From Propionibacteriaceae bacterium (GTDB lineage Bacteria; Actinomycetota; Actinomycetes; Propionibacteriales; Propionibacteriaceae), in NCBI GenBank assembly GCA_030450535.1, contig JAKDIK010000005.1:1-22348 (forward strand): 22,348 nucleotides of DNA, given 5' to 3'. The translations under genes were made by a program, and so were the position numbers. Positions 7,679-15,215 of the stretch are shown here, one piece after another. The notes below the pieces were generated by a model. It made no database searches. It saw nothing but the letters and a program-made list of their open reading frames with translations, and was not told the origin of the DNA. Position 1 is the first letter of the stretch. The number at the start of each line of letters is the position of its first letter.

Positions 7679-9519
7679 CGACCACGACCTCCCCCGCCTC
7701 CGCCGACGACCAGTCCTGGCGCGGCGTCGCCGCCGAGGAGAACGAGCAGGTGGCCGAGGCGGCCGGCGTCCAGCTCCGCGGCCGCAGCCGCCGCCTGCTG
7801 GGCAGCCTCCTGCGTCCGTACCTGCGCCTGCTGCCCGTCCTCATCCTCGCCCTGATCCTGGAGAATCTCGCCCGCCTTTCCGCGCCGTGGCTCGTGCAGC
7901 GCGGCATCGACCTCGGCATCCCGCCGCTCATGGCCGACGAGGGCCCCGGCGTCCTGCTCGAAATCCTCGGCCTCATGGTGGGCGCCGTCGTCGTCCAGGC
8001 CGTCGCGCGGGTCTCCTTCCTGCGCCTGTTCGGCCGCATTGGCCAAGACATCCTGCTCGACCTGCGCCGCCGCCTCTTTCGGCACTTCCAGCGCCTGGAC
8101 GTCGCGTTCCACGATCGCTACACCTCGGGCCGGGCCGTCTCGCGACTGACGTCCGACATGGACGCCATCGCCGAACTCGTCGCCGGCGGCTTCGACGGCC
8201 TCGTCTCGGCCGTGCTGACGCTCGTCGGCGTGTCGATCATGCTGCTCATCCTCGACTGGCGCCTCGGCTCGGCCTGTCTCGCCTCGCTGCTCTTCGTGGC
8301 CCTGCTCGTCCGCTGGTTCAGCACGTCGTCGGCACGGACGTACCGACGGGTGCGCGAGGCGTCCGCCCAGGTCATCGTCCACTTCGTGGAGTCCATGACC
8401 GGCATCCGCGCCGTGCAGGCCTATCGCCGCGAGCCCCGCAACCAGGAGATCTTCACCGGGCTGGCCGACCGCTACCGCACCGTCAACGTCACGGCCTTCC
8501 GGCTCGTGGCGGTGTTCATGCCCGGCATCCGCGGCATCGGGAACGTCACCATCGGTGTCGTCCTGCTGGTCGGCGGCCAGTTCGTTCTGGACGGTTCGAT
8601 GACGGTGGGCGTCCTCACGGCGTTCCTGCTGTACGTGCGCCAGTTCTTCGAACCGATGCAGGAAATCAGCCAGTTCTACAACACCTTCCAGTCCGCGATC
8701 TCGGCGCTGGAGAAGCTCTCGGGCGTCCTGGAGGAGGAGCCCGGCGTGCCCGAGCCCGCCGACCCCACGCCGCGGCCGGACGCCGCGGGTGCGCTCGGCC
8801 TCGAGCGCGTCCACTTCTCCTACGTCGCGGGCGTCCCGGTGCTGCCCGGTCTGGAGCTGGCCATCCCCGCCGGACAGACCGTCGCGCTGGTGGGCACCAC
8901 CGGCGCCGGCAAGACGACGATCGCCAAGCTGCTGTGCCGCTTCTACGACCCGGACGCCGGCCGTGTCACCCTCGACGGGGTCGATCTGCGGCGCCTCGCT
9001 GACGCCGACCTGCGCCGCCACGTCGTCATGGTCACCCAGGAGAACGTGATGTTTGCGGGCTCGGTGGCCGACAACATCCGCTTCGGACGCCCGGACGCCT
9101 CGGACGCCGAGGTGGCGGCCGCCGCGCAGGCCGTCGGCGCCGATGCGTTCATCGCGGAACTGCCCGAGGGATACGCCACGGACGTCGGCAAGCGGGGCGG
9201 GCGTCTCTCGGCCGGCCAGCGCCAGTTGGTCGCGTTCGCGCGGGCATTCCTGGCCGACCCGGCCGTCCTCATTCTCGACGAGGCCACGAGCTCTCTCGAC
9301 ATCCCGTCCGAACGCGTCGTGCAGCGGGCGCTGCGCACCGTGCTGGCCGACCGCACGGCGGTCATCATCGCGCACCGGCTCTCCACCGTCGAAATCGCCG
9401 ACCGCGTGCTCGTCCTGGAGCACGGCCGGATCCTGGAGGACGGAACGCCCGCCGGACTCATGAGCTCCGGCGGGCGTTACGCGGCGTTGCACCAGTCGTG
9501 GATCGACTCCCTGGCCTAG
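7675..9519 (+). CDS. ABC exporter half-transporter, consensus-site subunit
   Basis: A 614-residue partner of the preceding gene with the same TMD-NBD order. Walker A is GTTGAGKTT at 407-415, Walker B ends in the canonical LDEA with catalytic Glu 536, the Q-loop is VTQEN and the switch region is IIAHRLST. Its signature is LSAGQ (511-515) instead of LSGGQ. In a head-to-tail dimer that weaker signature faces the Asp-containing Walker B of the partner, while the intact LSGGQ of the partner faces this Glu. One active and one degenerate ATP site result, as in TM287/288 or BmrCD. ATG overlaps the upstream stop (ATGA). The stop TAG is shared base for base with the convergent permease gene. Confidence 0.92.
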   Translation: MTTTTSPASADDQSWRGVAAEENEQVAEAAGVQLRGRSRRLLGSLLRPYLRLLPVLILALILENLARLSAPWLVQRGIDLGIPPLMADEGPGVLLEILGLMVGAVVVQAVARVSFLRLFGRIGQDILLDLRRRLFRHFQRLDVAFHDRYTSGRAVSRLTSDMDAIAELVAGGFDGLVSAVLTLVGVSIMLLILDWRLGSACLASLLFVALLVRWFSTSSARTYRRVREASAQVIVHFVESMTGIRAVQAYRREPRNQEIFTGLADRYRTVNVTAFRLVAVFMPGIRGIGNVTIGVVLLVGGQFVLDGSMTVGVLTAFLLYVRQFFEPMQEISQFYNTFQSAISALEKLSGVLEEEPGVPEPADPTPRPDAAGALGLERVHFSYVAGVPVLPGLELAIPAGQTVALVGTTGAGKTTIAKLLCRFYDPDAGRVTLDGVDLRRLADADLRRHVVMVTQENVMFAGSVADNIRFGRPDASDAEVAAAAQAVGADAFIAELPEGYATDVGKRGGRLSAGQRQLVAFARAFLADPAVLILDEATSSLDIPSERVVQRALRTVLADRTAVIIAHRLSTVEIADRVLVLEHGRILEDGTPAGLMSSGGRYAALHQSWIDSLA

Positions 9520-10424
9520 CCCTTGACGCCGCCCGCGAGCATGCCCCGCACGAAGTAGCGCTGGAGCGACAAGAACACGATCAGCGGCACGATCATCGCC
9601 ACGAAGGCGCCCGCCGAGAGCAGATGCCACGCCTGCCCGCGGCTGCCCACCATCTCGGCGATGGAGACCGTGATCGGTCGGTACTGCGGCCCGGCGAACG
9701 TGAGGCCGACCAGCAGGTCGTTCCACACCCACAGGAACTGGAAGATGCCGAACGACGCGATGGCCGGCACGAGCAGCGGCATGAGCACCTGGAAGAAGAT
9801 GCGCACGTGGCCGGCGCCGTCGACCCGGGCCGCCTCGATGAGCGACCGCGGGATCTCCCGCATGAAGTTGTGCAGCAGGAAGATCGCCAGCGGCAGGCCG
9901 AAGATGGTGTGGGAGAGCCACACCGTCCAGTAGGTGCCGACCAGCCCGAACTGCACGTATTGGGTGAGGAGAGGGACGAGCGTGACCTGGATGGGCACGA
10001 TCTGCAGGGCGAACACGGCGGCGAAGAGCCAGTCCCGACCCTTGAAGTCGATCCACGCGAACGCGTAGGCGGCCAGCAGCGCCAGGATGATCGGGATGAC
10101 CACCGACGGCAGCGTGATGACGATCGAGTTGATGAATGGGCCGACCAGGTCACCCTGCCCGGTGAGCACGTTCTCGTAGTTGGCGAGCGTGAACTGCGGG
10201 TTGGTGAAGGCCGTCCACCACCCCGTGCGGCGGATGTCGGTGGGCTCGCGGAACGACGTGATCAGCAGGCCGGCGGTCGGGATGGTCCAGACCACCGCGA
10301 TGATCACCGCGATGGCGGACGCCGCGGGTGAACTGAGCCGCGTCTTGGCGTCCTCCTTGCGCTGCTCCGCCCGGGTCAGCTTGCGCGCCGGGACAGCGAC
10401 GGTGACGGCGGTGTTGTCGGTCAT
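9516..10424 (-). CDS. Carbohydrate ABC transporter permease, MalG/AglG type
   Basis: A 302-residue inner-membrane permease with about six helices. The cytoplasmic EAA loop reads EAARVDGAGHVRIFFQVLMPL-like (EAA...G...P), where the ATPase docks. It belongs to the CUT1 class together with the next two genes. The conserved ending (LSLQRYFVRGMLAGGVKG) is typical of MalG-like subunits. The start ATG at 10424 overlaps the upstream permease stop by 4 nt. At its 3' end a CTAG serves as TAG stop for both this gene and the convergent exporter gene. No ATPase gene follows, so a shared MsiK/MsmX-like ATPase encoded elsewhere is likely. Confidence 0.92.
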   Translation of the reverse strand: MTDNTAVTVAVPARKLTRAEQRKEDAKTRLSSPAASAIAVIIAVVWTIPTAGLLITSFREPTDIRRTGWWTAFTNPQFTLANYENVLTGQGDLVGPFINSIVITLPSVVIPIILALLAAYAFAWIDFKGRDWLFAAVFALQIVPIQVTLVPLLTQYVQFGLVGTYWTVWLSHTIFGLPLAIFLLHNFMREIPRSLIEAARVDGAGHVRIFFQVLMPLLVPAIASFGIFQFLWVWNDLLVGLTFAGPQYRPITVSIAEMVGSRGQAWHLLSAGAFVAMIVPLIVFLSLQRYFVRGMLAGGVKG

Positions 10425-11383
10425 CGCTCCCCCTCCGTGATGCGCATCTGGCGCACGTTGTAGATGATGATCGGCATGACGAGGATGAACAGCAGGACGG
10501 CCAGTGCCGCGCCGATGCCGCCGGCTTGGCGTCCGAACGTCTGCGTGTAGAACTCGTTGGCGACGATCGAGGTGTCGAACTGGCCGCCGGTCATCGTCCG
10601 CACGATGTCGAACGCCTTCAGGGTGGCCATGGCGATGGTCGTGAGCACCACGATGATCGCCGGGCGGACGCTGGGCACGGTGATCTGCCAGAACATCCGC
10701 ATGCCGCCCGCCCCGTCCATCCGGGCCGCCTCGATCGTCTCATCGGGAATGGCCTTGATGGCCGCCGACAACACGGTCATGGCGAAGCCGGTCTGGATCC
10801 AGATCATGACGATGATGAGGTAGAAGGTGTTGATCGGGGCGTCCAGCAGGAAGTCCTGGCTGGGCATTCCGACGAGCCCGAGGATCGCGTTGAGCAGGCC
10901 GACGCGGCCGTCGTAGACGAACTTCCAGATGATGCCGGCGCCCACCATCGAGATGGCCATGGGCAGGAAGATGAGCGTCTTGGCGAACTTCTCGAAGCGG
11001 GTGCGGTCGACGAGGACGGCGTACACGAGCCCGAGGGCCGTGGCCAACAGCGGCACGAGAAGCACCCAGAAAAAGGTGTTCCGGAGCACGATCAGGAAGA
11101 GGTCCTGGCTGAAGACCGTCGCGTAGTTCTCGAAGCCGACGAAGCGGTTCCCGTCGTTGGAATACAGCGAGGTGCGCACCGTCATGGCGGCTGGGATCAG
11201 CAGGCCAAGCAGGACGAGCAGCAGTGCGGGCCCCAGGTAGCCCAGAGCGGCGAACCAGCGGGGCAGACCGGGGCGATCCACCACCAGCAGGACGACGCCC
11301 ATGACCAGGGCGAACAGCGCGATCGCCACGAACATCACAATGAACTTCTCGACGGTCGAGTCCGGCTGCATGAGCCAGTCCAT
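10421..11383 (-). CDS. Carbohydrate ABC transporter permease, MalF/AglF type
   Basis: A 320-residue CUT1 permease. The EAA motif reads EAARMDGAGGMRMFWQITVP. An extra N-terminal helix pair (about residues 10-70) before the core resembles AglF of alpha-glucoside systems. The start at 11383 has a strong AAAGGAGGG site. It forms an operon with the binding-protein gene 87 nt upstream and the second permease, whose ATG overlaps its stop. The substrate can be inferred only from the binding protein. Confidence 0.92.
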   Translation of the reverse strand: MDWLMQPDSTVEKFIVMFVAIALFALVMGVVLLVVDRPGLPRWFAALGYLGPALLLVLLGLLIPAAMTVRTSLYSNDGNRFVGFENYATVFSQDLFLIVLRNTFFWVLLVPLLATALGLVYAVLVDRTRFEKFAKTLIFLPMAISMVGAGIIWKFVYDGRVGLLNAILGLVGMPSQDFLLDAPINTFYLIIVMIWIQTGFAMTVLSAAIKAIPDETIEAARMDGAGGMRMFWQITVPSVRPAIIVVLTTIAMATLKAFDIVRTMTGGQFDTSIVANEFYTQTFGRQAGGIGAALAVLLFILVMPIIIYNVRQMRITEGER

Positions 11384-11410
11384 CCGACCCTCCTTTCACT
11401 CGCAGGGAGA

Positions 11411-11446
11411 GGCTCCCCCGCGCCGCGGACGGCCAGCGAGGGAGCC
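11411..11446 (-). terminator. Intercistronic hairpin between binding-protein and permease genes
   Basis: GGCTCCC at 11411-11417 and GGGAGCC at 11440-11446 form a 7-bp stem around a 22-nt loop in the gap between the binding-protein stop and the permease start. There is no T-tract. Such hairpins often stabilise upstream mRNA or partially terminate, giving more binding protein than permease; that role is inferred. Confidence 0.45.
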
Positions 11447-11470
11447 CCCTGTCAGTAGTGGGTCAGACGA

Positions 11471-12856
11471 TCAGACCGGCCACGAGGCTTCGATGGCGTT
11501 CGCGACGTCCTGGGTGCTCTTGTCCAGCGCGATCCAGTCGGTCATCTCCTTCCAGAAGGAGCCGGCACCGACGGCGCTGGGCATCAGGTCGGAGCCGTCG
11601 AAGCGCACGACCGCGTTCGGGTCGGTGATCAGCTCGTAGGAGAGGCGGTCGATCGGCATGGCGAGGTTGTTCGGGTCGAGTTCGGTGTTGGCCGACAACC
11701 AGCCGCCGTTCGGGGTGGTTTGCGCTTTGACGTTGCTCCACTCGGGGCTGGTCAGGTAGGCCTGCAGTGCGGCCACCTCGGGGGCGTCGCGGAACGCCAT
11801 GGCGAACTCGCCGCCGACGAGCATCGGAGCGGCTTGGTCGGTCTGAGCCGGCAGAGCGAAGGCCCAGACGTCGCCGTCCTCACCCACGGTGGTGTCCGGA
11901 TCCGCCTCGTGCCAGTTGGCCTGGTAGAAGGACGCCTGCCGGTGCATGAAGCACTGGCCATCGACGATCGGGAAGCCGGCGTCGGTGAAGGGGGTGGCCG
12001 CGATCGAACGGACGTCCCCGTAGCCGCCATTGACATAGTCGGCGTTCTTCAGGATCGAACCGGCCTGGTCGATCGCTTCGATGACGACCGGATCGTTGAA
12101 CGGAATCGTGTGGTCGACCCACTGGTCGTACTGCTCAGGGGTGCCGACCCGCAGCATCATGTCCTCGACCCAGTCCGTGGCGGGCCAGCCGGTGGCGTCG
12201 CCGGACTCGATGCCCGCGCACCACGGCTTGACGTCGCCGTCGGGATTGTCGGCCACGATCTGGTCCGTGAGGTCCATCAGTTCCTGCCAGGTCGTCGGGA
12301 TCTCGTAGCCGGCATCGGCGAAGGCCGACGGGCTGTACCAGACGAAGGACTTGGCGTTCGCGCCGATCGGGATGCCGTAGAACGTGTCGTCGACGCTGCC
12401 GTACATCTTCCAGGCCTCGTTGTAGTACTGGTCGACGTTGGCCTCGGCGGCGTCGCCGACGGGCACGACGGCGTCCGGGTGCTGGCTGACGATGGTCTGG
12501 AGCAGGCCGGGCTGCGGGAAGTACGCCAGGTCGGGCGCGTTGCCGGCGGCCACACGGACGGGTAGCTGGGCCTCGAACTCGCGGGAGCCCTCGTACTCGA
12601 CGGTGGCGCCGGTGCACTCCTCGAACGGCGCGAAGGCGTCGATGTGGGGCTGGGCCTCGGCGTCGCTGGCGATGGAGGTGTAGACGGTGACGGTCGTGCC
12701 GTTGAGGTCTCCGTAGGCCGCGTATGCCTCACAGTCGGTGGCCTCCGGCGTGGGATCCGTGGTGGCCTGGGTGCCACCGTTGGCGCAGGCGGACGCGGTC
12801 AGCAGCGCGCCAGCGGACAAGGCGGCGGCGAAAGCCTTGGTGAACTTCCTCGACAT
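11471..12856 (-). CDS. Sugar ABC transporter substrate-binding lipoprotein, alpha-glucoside (AglE) type
   Basis: A 461-residue extracellular solute-binding protein of family 1. The N-terminus is a lipoprotein signal peptide (basic n-region, hydrophobic core, TASAC with the lipidated Cys at 24), followed by a Thr/Pro-rich linker. The block PWCAGIESGDATGWPATDWVED is the kind of sequence found in AglE-like alpha-glucoside binding proteins. It delivers sugar to the two downstream permeases. The ribosome site is weak (GTGAGAA). A LacI-type operator lies about 105 nt upstream, suggesting induction by the transported sugar. No LacI regulator, glucosidase or ATPase is adjacent, so the exact sugar is unproven. 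Confidence 0.88.
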   Translation of the reverse strand: MSRKFTKAFAAALSAGALLTASACANGGTQATTDPTPEATDCEAYAAYGDLNGTTVTVYTSIASDAEAQPHIDAFAPFEECTGATVEYEGSREFEAQLPVRVAAGNAPDLAYFPQPGLLQTIVSQHPDAVVPVGDAAEANVDQYYNEAWKMYGSVDDTFYGIPIGANAKSFVWYSPSAFADAGYEIPTTWQELMDLTDQIVADNPDGDVKPWCAGIESGDATGWPATDWVEDMMLRVGTPEQYDQWVDHTIPFNDPVVIEAIDQAGSILKNADYVNGGYGDVRSIAATPFTDAGFPIVDGQCFMHRQASFYQANWHEADPDTTVGEDGDVWAFALPAQTDQAAPMLVGGEFAMAFRDAPEVAALQAYLTSPEWSNVKAQTTPNGGWLSANTELDPNNLAMPIDRLSYELITDPNAVVRFDGSDLMPSAVGAGSFWKEMTDWIALDKSTQDVANAIEASWPV

Positions 12857-12925
12857 CAGTTCTCACTTCTGTGTGGTGTGTGGGACGACGGCCCCCTGGA
12901 CGCCGTCCGGCTCGGACAGGCCCTG

Positions 12926-12931
12926 ACCCTA
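12926..12931 (-). promoter_or_regulatory. Candidate -10 element for the sugar importer operon
   Basis: TAGGGT on the minus strand fits the actinobacterial TANNNT -10 consensus and lies 69 nt before the binding-protein start. The expected -35 position has only a poor match. The adjacent operator supports a promoter here. Confidence 0.4.
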
Positions 12932-12959
12932 ACTCACACGAACACAGAAGGCCGGACAA

Positions 12960-12973
12960 TGCAAACGTTTGTT
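12960..12973. promoter_or_regulatory. LacI/GalR-type operator upstream of the sugar importer
   Basis: TGCAAACGTTTGTT contains the perfect palindrome CAAACGTTTG (12962-12971) with the central CG step typical of LacI-family operators. It lies just upstream of the candidate promoter of the sugar ABC operon, where a repressor would control transcription. No LacI-family gene is present in the window. Confidence 0.7.
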
Positions 12974-13110
12974 ATGCAACTGGGACCTTTGGGTCCAGGG
13001 GCGCCGACCCGAGCTGGCGCGGCGCCCGGATCCGCCGTCGTCGCGGCAGCCATTCCGACGTTGAGGGGTGCGACCTGCGGGTCACAGACCAACCTGCGGT
13101 GACGCTCAAC

Positions 13111-13156
13111 CGGCTCAGCCGCGGGCGAGCGAGCGGCTCAGCCGCGGGCGAGCGAG
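13111..13156. repeat. Perfect 23-bp tandem duplication at the 3' end of the DUF3618 gene
   Basis: Bases 13111-13133 are repeated exactly at 13134-13156 (unit begins CGGCTCAGCCGCGGGC). The second copy contains the stop codon and last codons (RSLARG) of the DUF3618 gene. The first copy is non-coding downstream of it. The gap between the binding-protein start and this gene (12857-13137) otherwise holds only the operator and candidate promoter. Confidence 0.9.
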
Positions 13157-13419
13157 CGGACGACCACCAGGAACGCCACGGAGGCGGCGATGGCGACGCC
13201 GAGCGCGGCGATGCGGCCGTAGCGTGGCTCCCCGGCCGGGTCGACGAACTGCGCCTTGGCCGACTGCACCTCGGCGTCCAGGAGGCTCTTGGCGTCCTGC
13301 ACCGTGCGGGCCGCGACGGCCCGCGGGTGGGTCTGCGTGATGAGGCCCTCGACGTTGCTCGCGAGGCGTGCCCGCGCCGCGGCGATCTCGGCCTGGATGT
13401 CTTCCTTGGTCCGCACCAT
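13138..13419 (-). CDS. DUF3618 domain small membrane protein
   Basis: A 93-residue protein. The N-terminal half is a charged helix (TKEDIQAEIAAARARLASNVEGL) matching the DUF3618 pattern. The C-terminal part has one transmembrane helix (about residues 69-88) followed by Arg. Function is unknown; the family is found in actinobacteria next to membrane and stress proteins. No Shine-Dalgarno is visible. A TAGGGT -10 lies exactly 6 nt before ATG, so the mRNA is probably leaderless. It is divergent from bcp with a 34-nt intergenic region. Its stop codon lies in a tandem repeat. Confidence 0.82.
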   Translation of the reverse strand: MVRTKEDIQAEIAAARARLASNVEGLITQTHPRAVAARTVQDAKSLLDAEVQSAKAQFVDPAGEPRYGRIAALGVAIAASVAFLVVVRSLARG

Positions 13420-13453
13420 GGGGCCACCCTATGCCAGAAGATAGGGTTCAGTC
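13420..13453. promoter_or_regulatory. Mirror-image divergent leaderless promoters, DUF3618 gene / bcp
   Basis: The 34-nt gap holds ACCCTAT (13426-13432) and ATAGGGT (13441-13447), an inverted repeat with an 8-nt spacer. Each arm is a TAGGGT -10 element 6 nt before the ATG of its own gene: minus strand 13431-13426 for DUF3618, plus strand 13442-13447 for bcp. The -35 region of each promoter falls over the -10 or start of the other, so the two polymerases should exclude each other. Confidence 0.7.
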
Positions 13454-13933
13454 ATGGCCAGACTCCAGGTGGGCGACCCCGCGCCCCCATTCACCCTGCC
13501 GGACGCGGACGGCACCGAGGTTTCGTTGTCCGACTACGCGGGACGCCGCGTCATCGTGTACTTCTATCCGGCCGCACTCACGCCGGGCTGCACGACGCAG
13601 GCGGTGGACTTCACCGCCTCGGAGGACGAGATCACCGCGGCGGGCTTCGACGTGGTGGGCATCTCGCCCGATCCGGTGGCCAAGCTGGCCGGTTTCCGCC
13701 AGGAGGAGGCGCTCACGGTGACGCTGCTCTCCGACCCCGAGCGCGGCGTGCTGGAGGCGTACGGCGCCTGGGGCACGAAGATGCTCTACGGCAAGGAGAT
13801 CACCGGGGTGATCCGCTCGACGTTCGTGGTCGATGTGGACGCCTCCGGCGCCGGCACCATCTCGGTGGCGCAGTACAACGTGAAGGCCACCGGCCACGTC
13901 GCCAAGCTGCGGCGCGACCTGGGTATCGGCTGA
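13454..13933 (+). CDS. bcp: Thioredoxin-dependent peroxiredoxin, Bcp/PrxQ type
   Basis: A 159-residue AhpC/TSA-family peroxidase that reduces H2O2 and organic hydroperoxides. The peroxidatic Cys is residue 46 in YPAALTPGCTTQ (TPGC motif), with the matching Arg in VIRSTFVVD. The usual resolving Cys five residues later is Val 51, so this is a 1-Cys form in which an external thiol must resolve the sulfenate. No Shine-Dalgarno is seen; TAGGGT-N6-ATG suggests a leaderless message. It converges with the Gfo/Idh gene 9 nt away. Confidence 0.93.
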   Translation: MARLQVGDPAPPFTLPDADGTEVSLSDYAGRRVIVYFYPAALTPGCTTQAVDFTASEDEITAAGFDVVGISPDPVAKLAGFRQEEALTVTLLSDPERGVLEAYGAWGTKMLYGKEITGVIRSTFVVDVDASGAGTISVAQYNVKATGHVAKLRRDLGIG

Positions 13934-13942
13934 GGCAGGAAG

Positions 13943-15124
13943 TTACGGGTTCAGGCGGTCATCCACCGTGGCGGCGTCCAGCCCGCCGTCAAGGCAGTCG
14001 TAGAACGCATTCCCCGGGGTGAGGTCGGTGCGCCGCACTGTTCCCCCACCCAGCCCCGAGGCGTAGACGGCCGTGACCAGTTCCATGGTGGAGCGGGCGC
14101 TGGCCAGCGTGGTCGCGTGCGGCCGGCCGGCCAGCAGATCGTCGACAAGGCGGTTGATCTGCGCGGCGTGATTGCTGGGCACCTGATGAGCGGAATCCTC
14201 GGTGGCAGTCCAGGGATCGCTGGCCACGGCGTCGGCGTCCGGGTCGTCGTTGCGCTCCTGCCCCGGGTCGAGCCCGAAGCGGGCGGCGACCTCGGGATCG
14301 GCGACCGGAGTCCAGGCCCAGTCGGCGTCGGAGTAGCCGTAGAGGTGTTCCACCTCCAGGGTGCCGGCGTCGGTGTCGACGCGGATGCGGCTCACCTCAC
14401 GCGGCGACACGAGGCTGGTGACGACGCTCGCGACGGCGCCGCTGGCGAAGGTGACGATGGCCAGGGAGGCATCCTCGAACTGCACCGGCCGGGCCAGGCG
14501 TACGGCGCGGGCCTCCACGCTCTCCCACTCCCCGAGCAGGTGGAGCAGCAGGTCGATCTGGTGGATGGCGTGGCCGAGGGTGGGGCCGCCGCCCTCGCCG
14601 GCCCAGTGTCCGCGCCAGTCGACGTCGGTGAAGTAGCCATCAGTGCGGTACCACAGCGTCTCGCAGACGGCGACGCGGGGCCGGCCGAGGCGTCCGGCGC
14701 CGAGGAGGTCGTGGGCGCGGATGGCGCCGGTGCCGTGGCGGTGCTGCAGCACCACATGGGCGGTGCGACCCGAGGCTCGCTCGGCCTCGGCGACGCGGTC
14801 GAGCTCGGCGAGGCTGATGGTGGCGGGCTTCTCGATCAGAACGTGGGTGCCCCCGGCGAGCAGCTCACAGGCGAGGTCGGCGTGACTACCCGGCGGGGTC
14901 GCGATGGAGACGAGGTCGACGCCGGTGGCGAGCAGCGCGGCCACCGAGTCGACGTGGGTGCTGGCGAACGTGTCCGCGAAGTCGCGGCCCGACGGGTGGT
15001 CGATGTCGTGGCAGGCCACGAGCTCGACGTGCGGGTTCTCTGCGTAGGCGCGGGCATGGGAGCGGGCGATGTTGCCGCAGCCGACGATGCCGACGCGAAG
15101 CACAACGTCGTTGTCAGGGGTCAT
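13943..15124 (-). CDS. Gfo/Idh/MocA-family NAD(P)-dependent oxidoreductase
   Basis: A 393-residue protein with an N-terminal Rossmann fold (GIVGCGNIA, residues 12-20), the EKP motif at 98-100 and the GGGPTLGHAIHQID block around 178-191 carrying the catalytic His. The C-terminal half is the family's alpha/beta substrate-binding domain. Members oxidise or reduce sugars, inositols or their derivatives with NAD(P)H. The substrate is not evident. The sugar importer lies on the same strand downstream but is separated by two other genes, so a shared pathway is only a possibility. TAGGCT lies 6 nt before ATG and no Shine-Dalgarno is visible, so it is probably leaderless. Confidence 0.9.
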   Translation of the reverse strand: MTPDNDVVLRVGIVGCGNIARSHARAYAENPHVELVACHDIDHPSGRDFADTFASTHVDSVAALLATGVDLVSIATPPGSHADLACELLAGGTHVLIEKPATISLAELDRVAEAERASGRTAHVVLQHRHGTGAIRAHDLLGAGRLGRPRVAVCETLWYRTDGYFTDVDWRGHWAGEGGGPTLGHAIHQIDLLLHLLGEWESVEARAVRLARPVQFEDASLAIVTFASGAVASVVTSLVSPREVSRIRVDTDAGTLEVEHLYGYSDADWAWTPVADPEVAARFGLDPGQERNDDPDADAVASDPWTATEDSAHQVPSNHAAQINRLVDDLLAGRPHATTLASARSTMELVTAVYASGLGGGTVRRTDLTPGNAFYDCLDGGLDAATVDDRLNP

Positions 15125-15130
15125 GGAACC

Positions 15131-15136
15131 AGCCTA
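15131..15136 (-). promoter_or_regulatory. -10 element of the Gfo/Idh gene (leaderless arrangement)
   Basis: TAGGCT on the minus strand is followed by exactly 6 nt and then ATG. This matches the TANNNT-N6-ATG spacing seen at three other starts in this window and predicts transcription beginning at the A of ATG. Confidence 0.55.
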
Positions 15137-15215
15137 GGCCGTCACGGACCGGACGGCTGCGGGCCCGTCCCCACGCCCATCGCGCCGCGCCGAGCCGCGT
15201 GCGAGACTATTCCTC

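Noticed and set aside
7453..10056. A minus-strand open frame of 867 codons
   Set aside because: It is antisense to the exporter genes and out of frame with the permease. The product is Asp/Glu/Arg/Gly-rich without motifs.
9498..11458. Long plus-strand open frames across the sugar permeases
   Set aside because: They are antisense shadows rich in His/Asp/Arg, while the opposite strand encodes clear permeases with EAA motifs.
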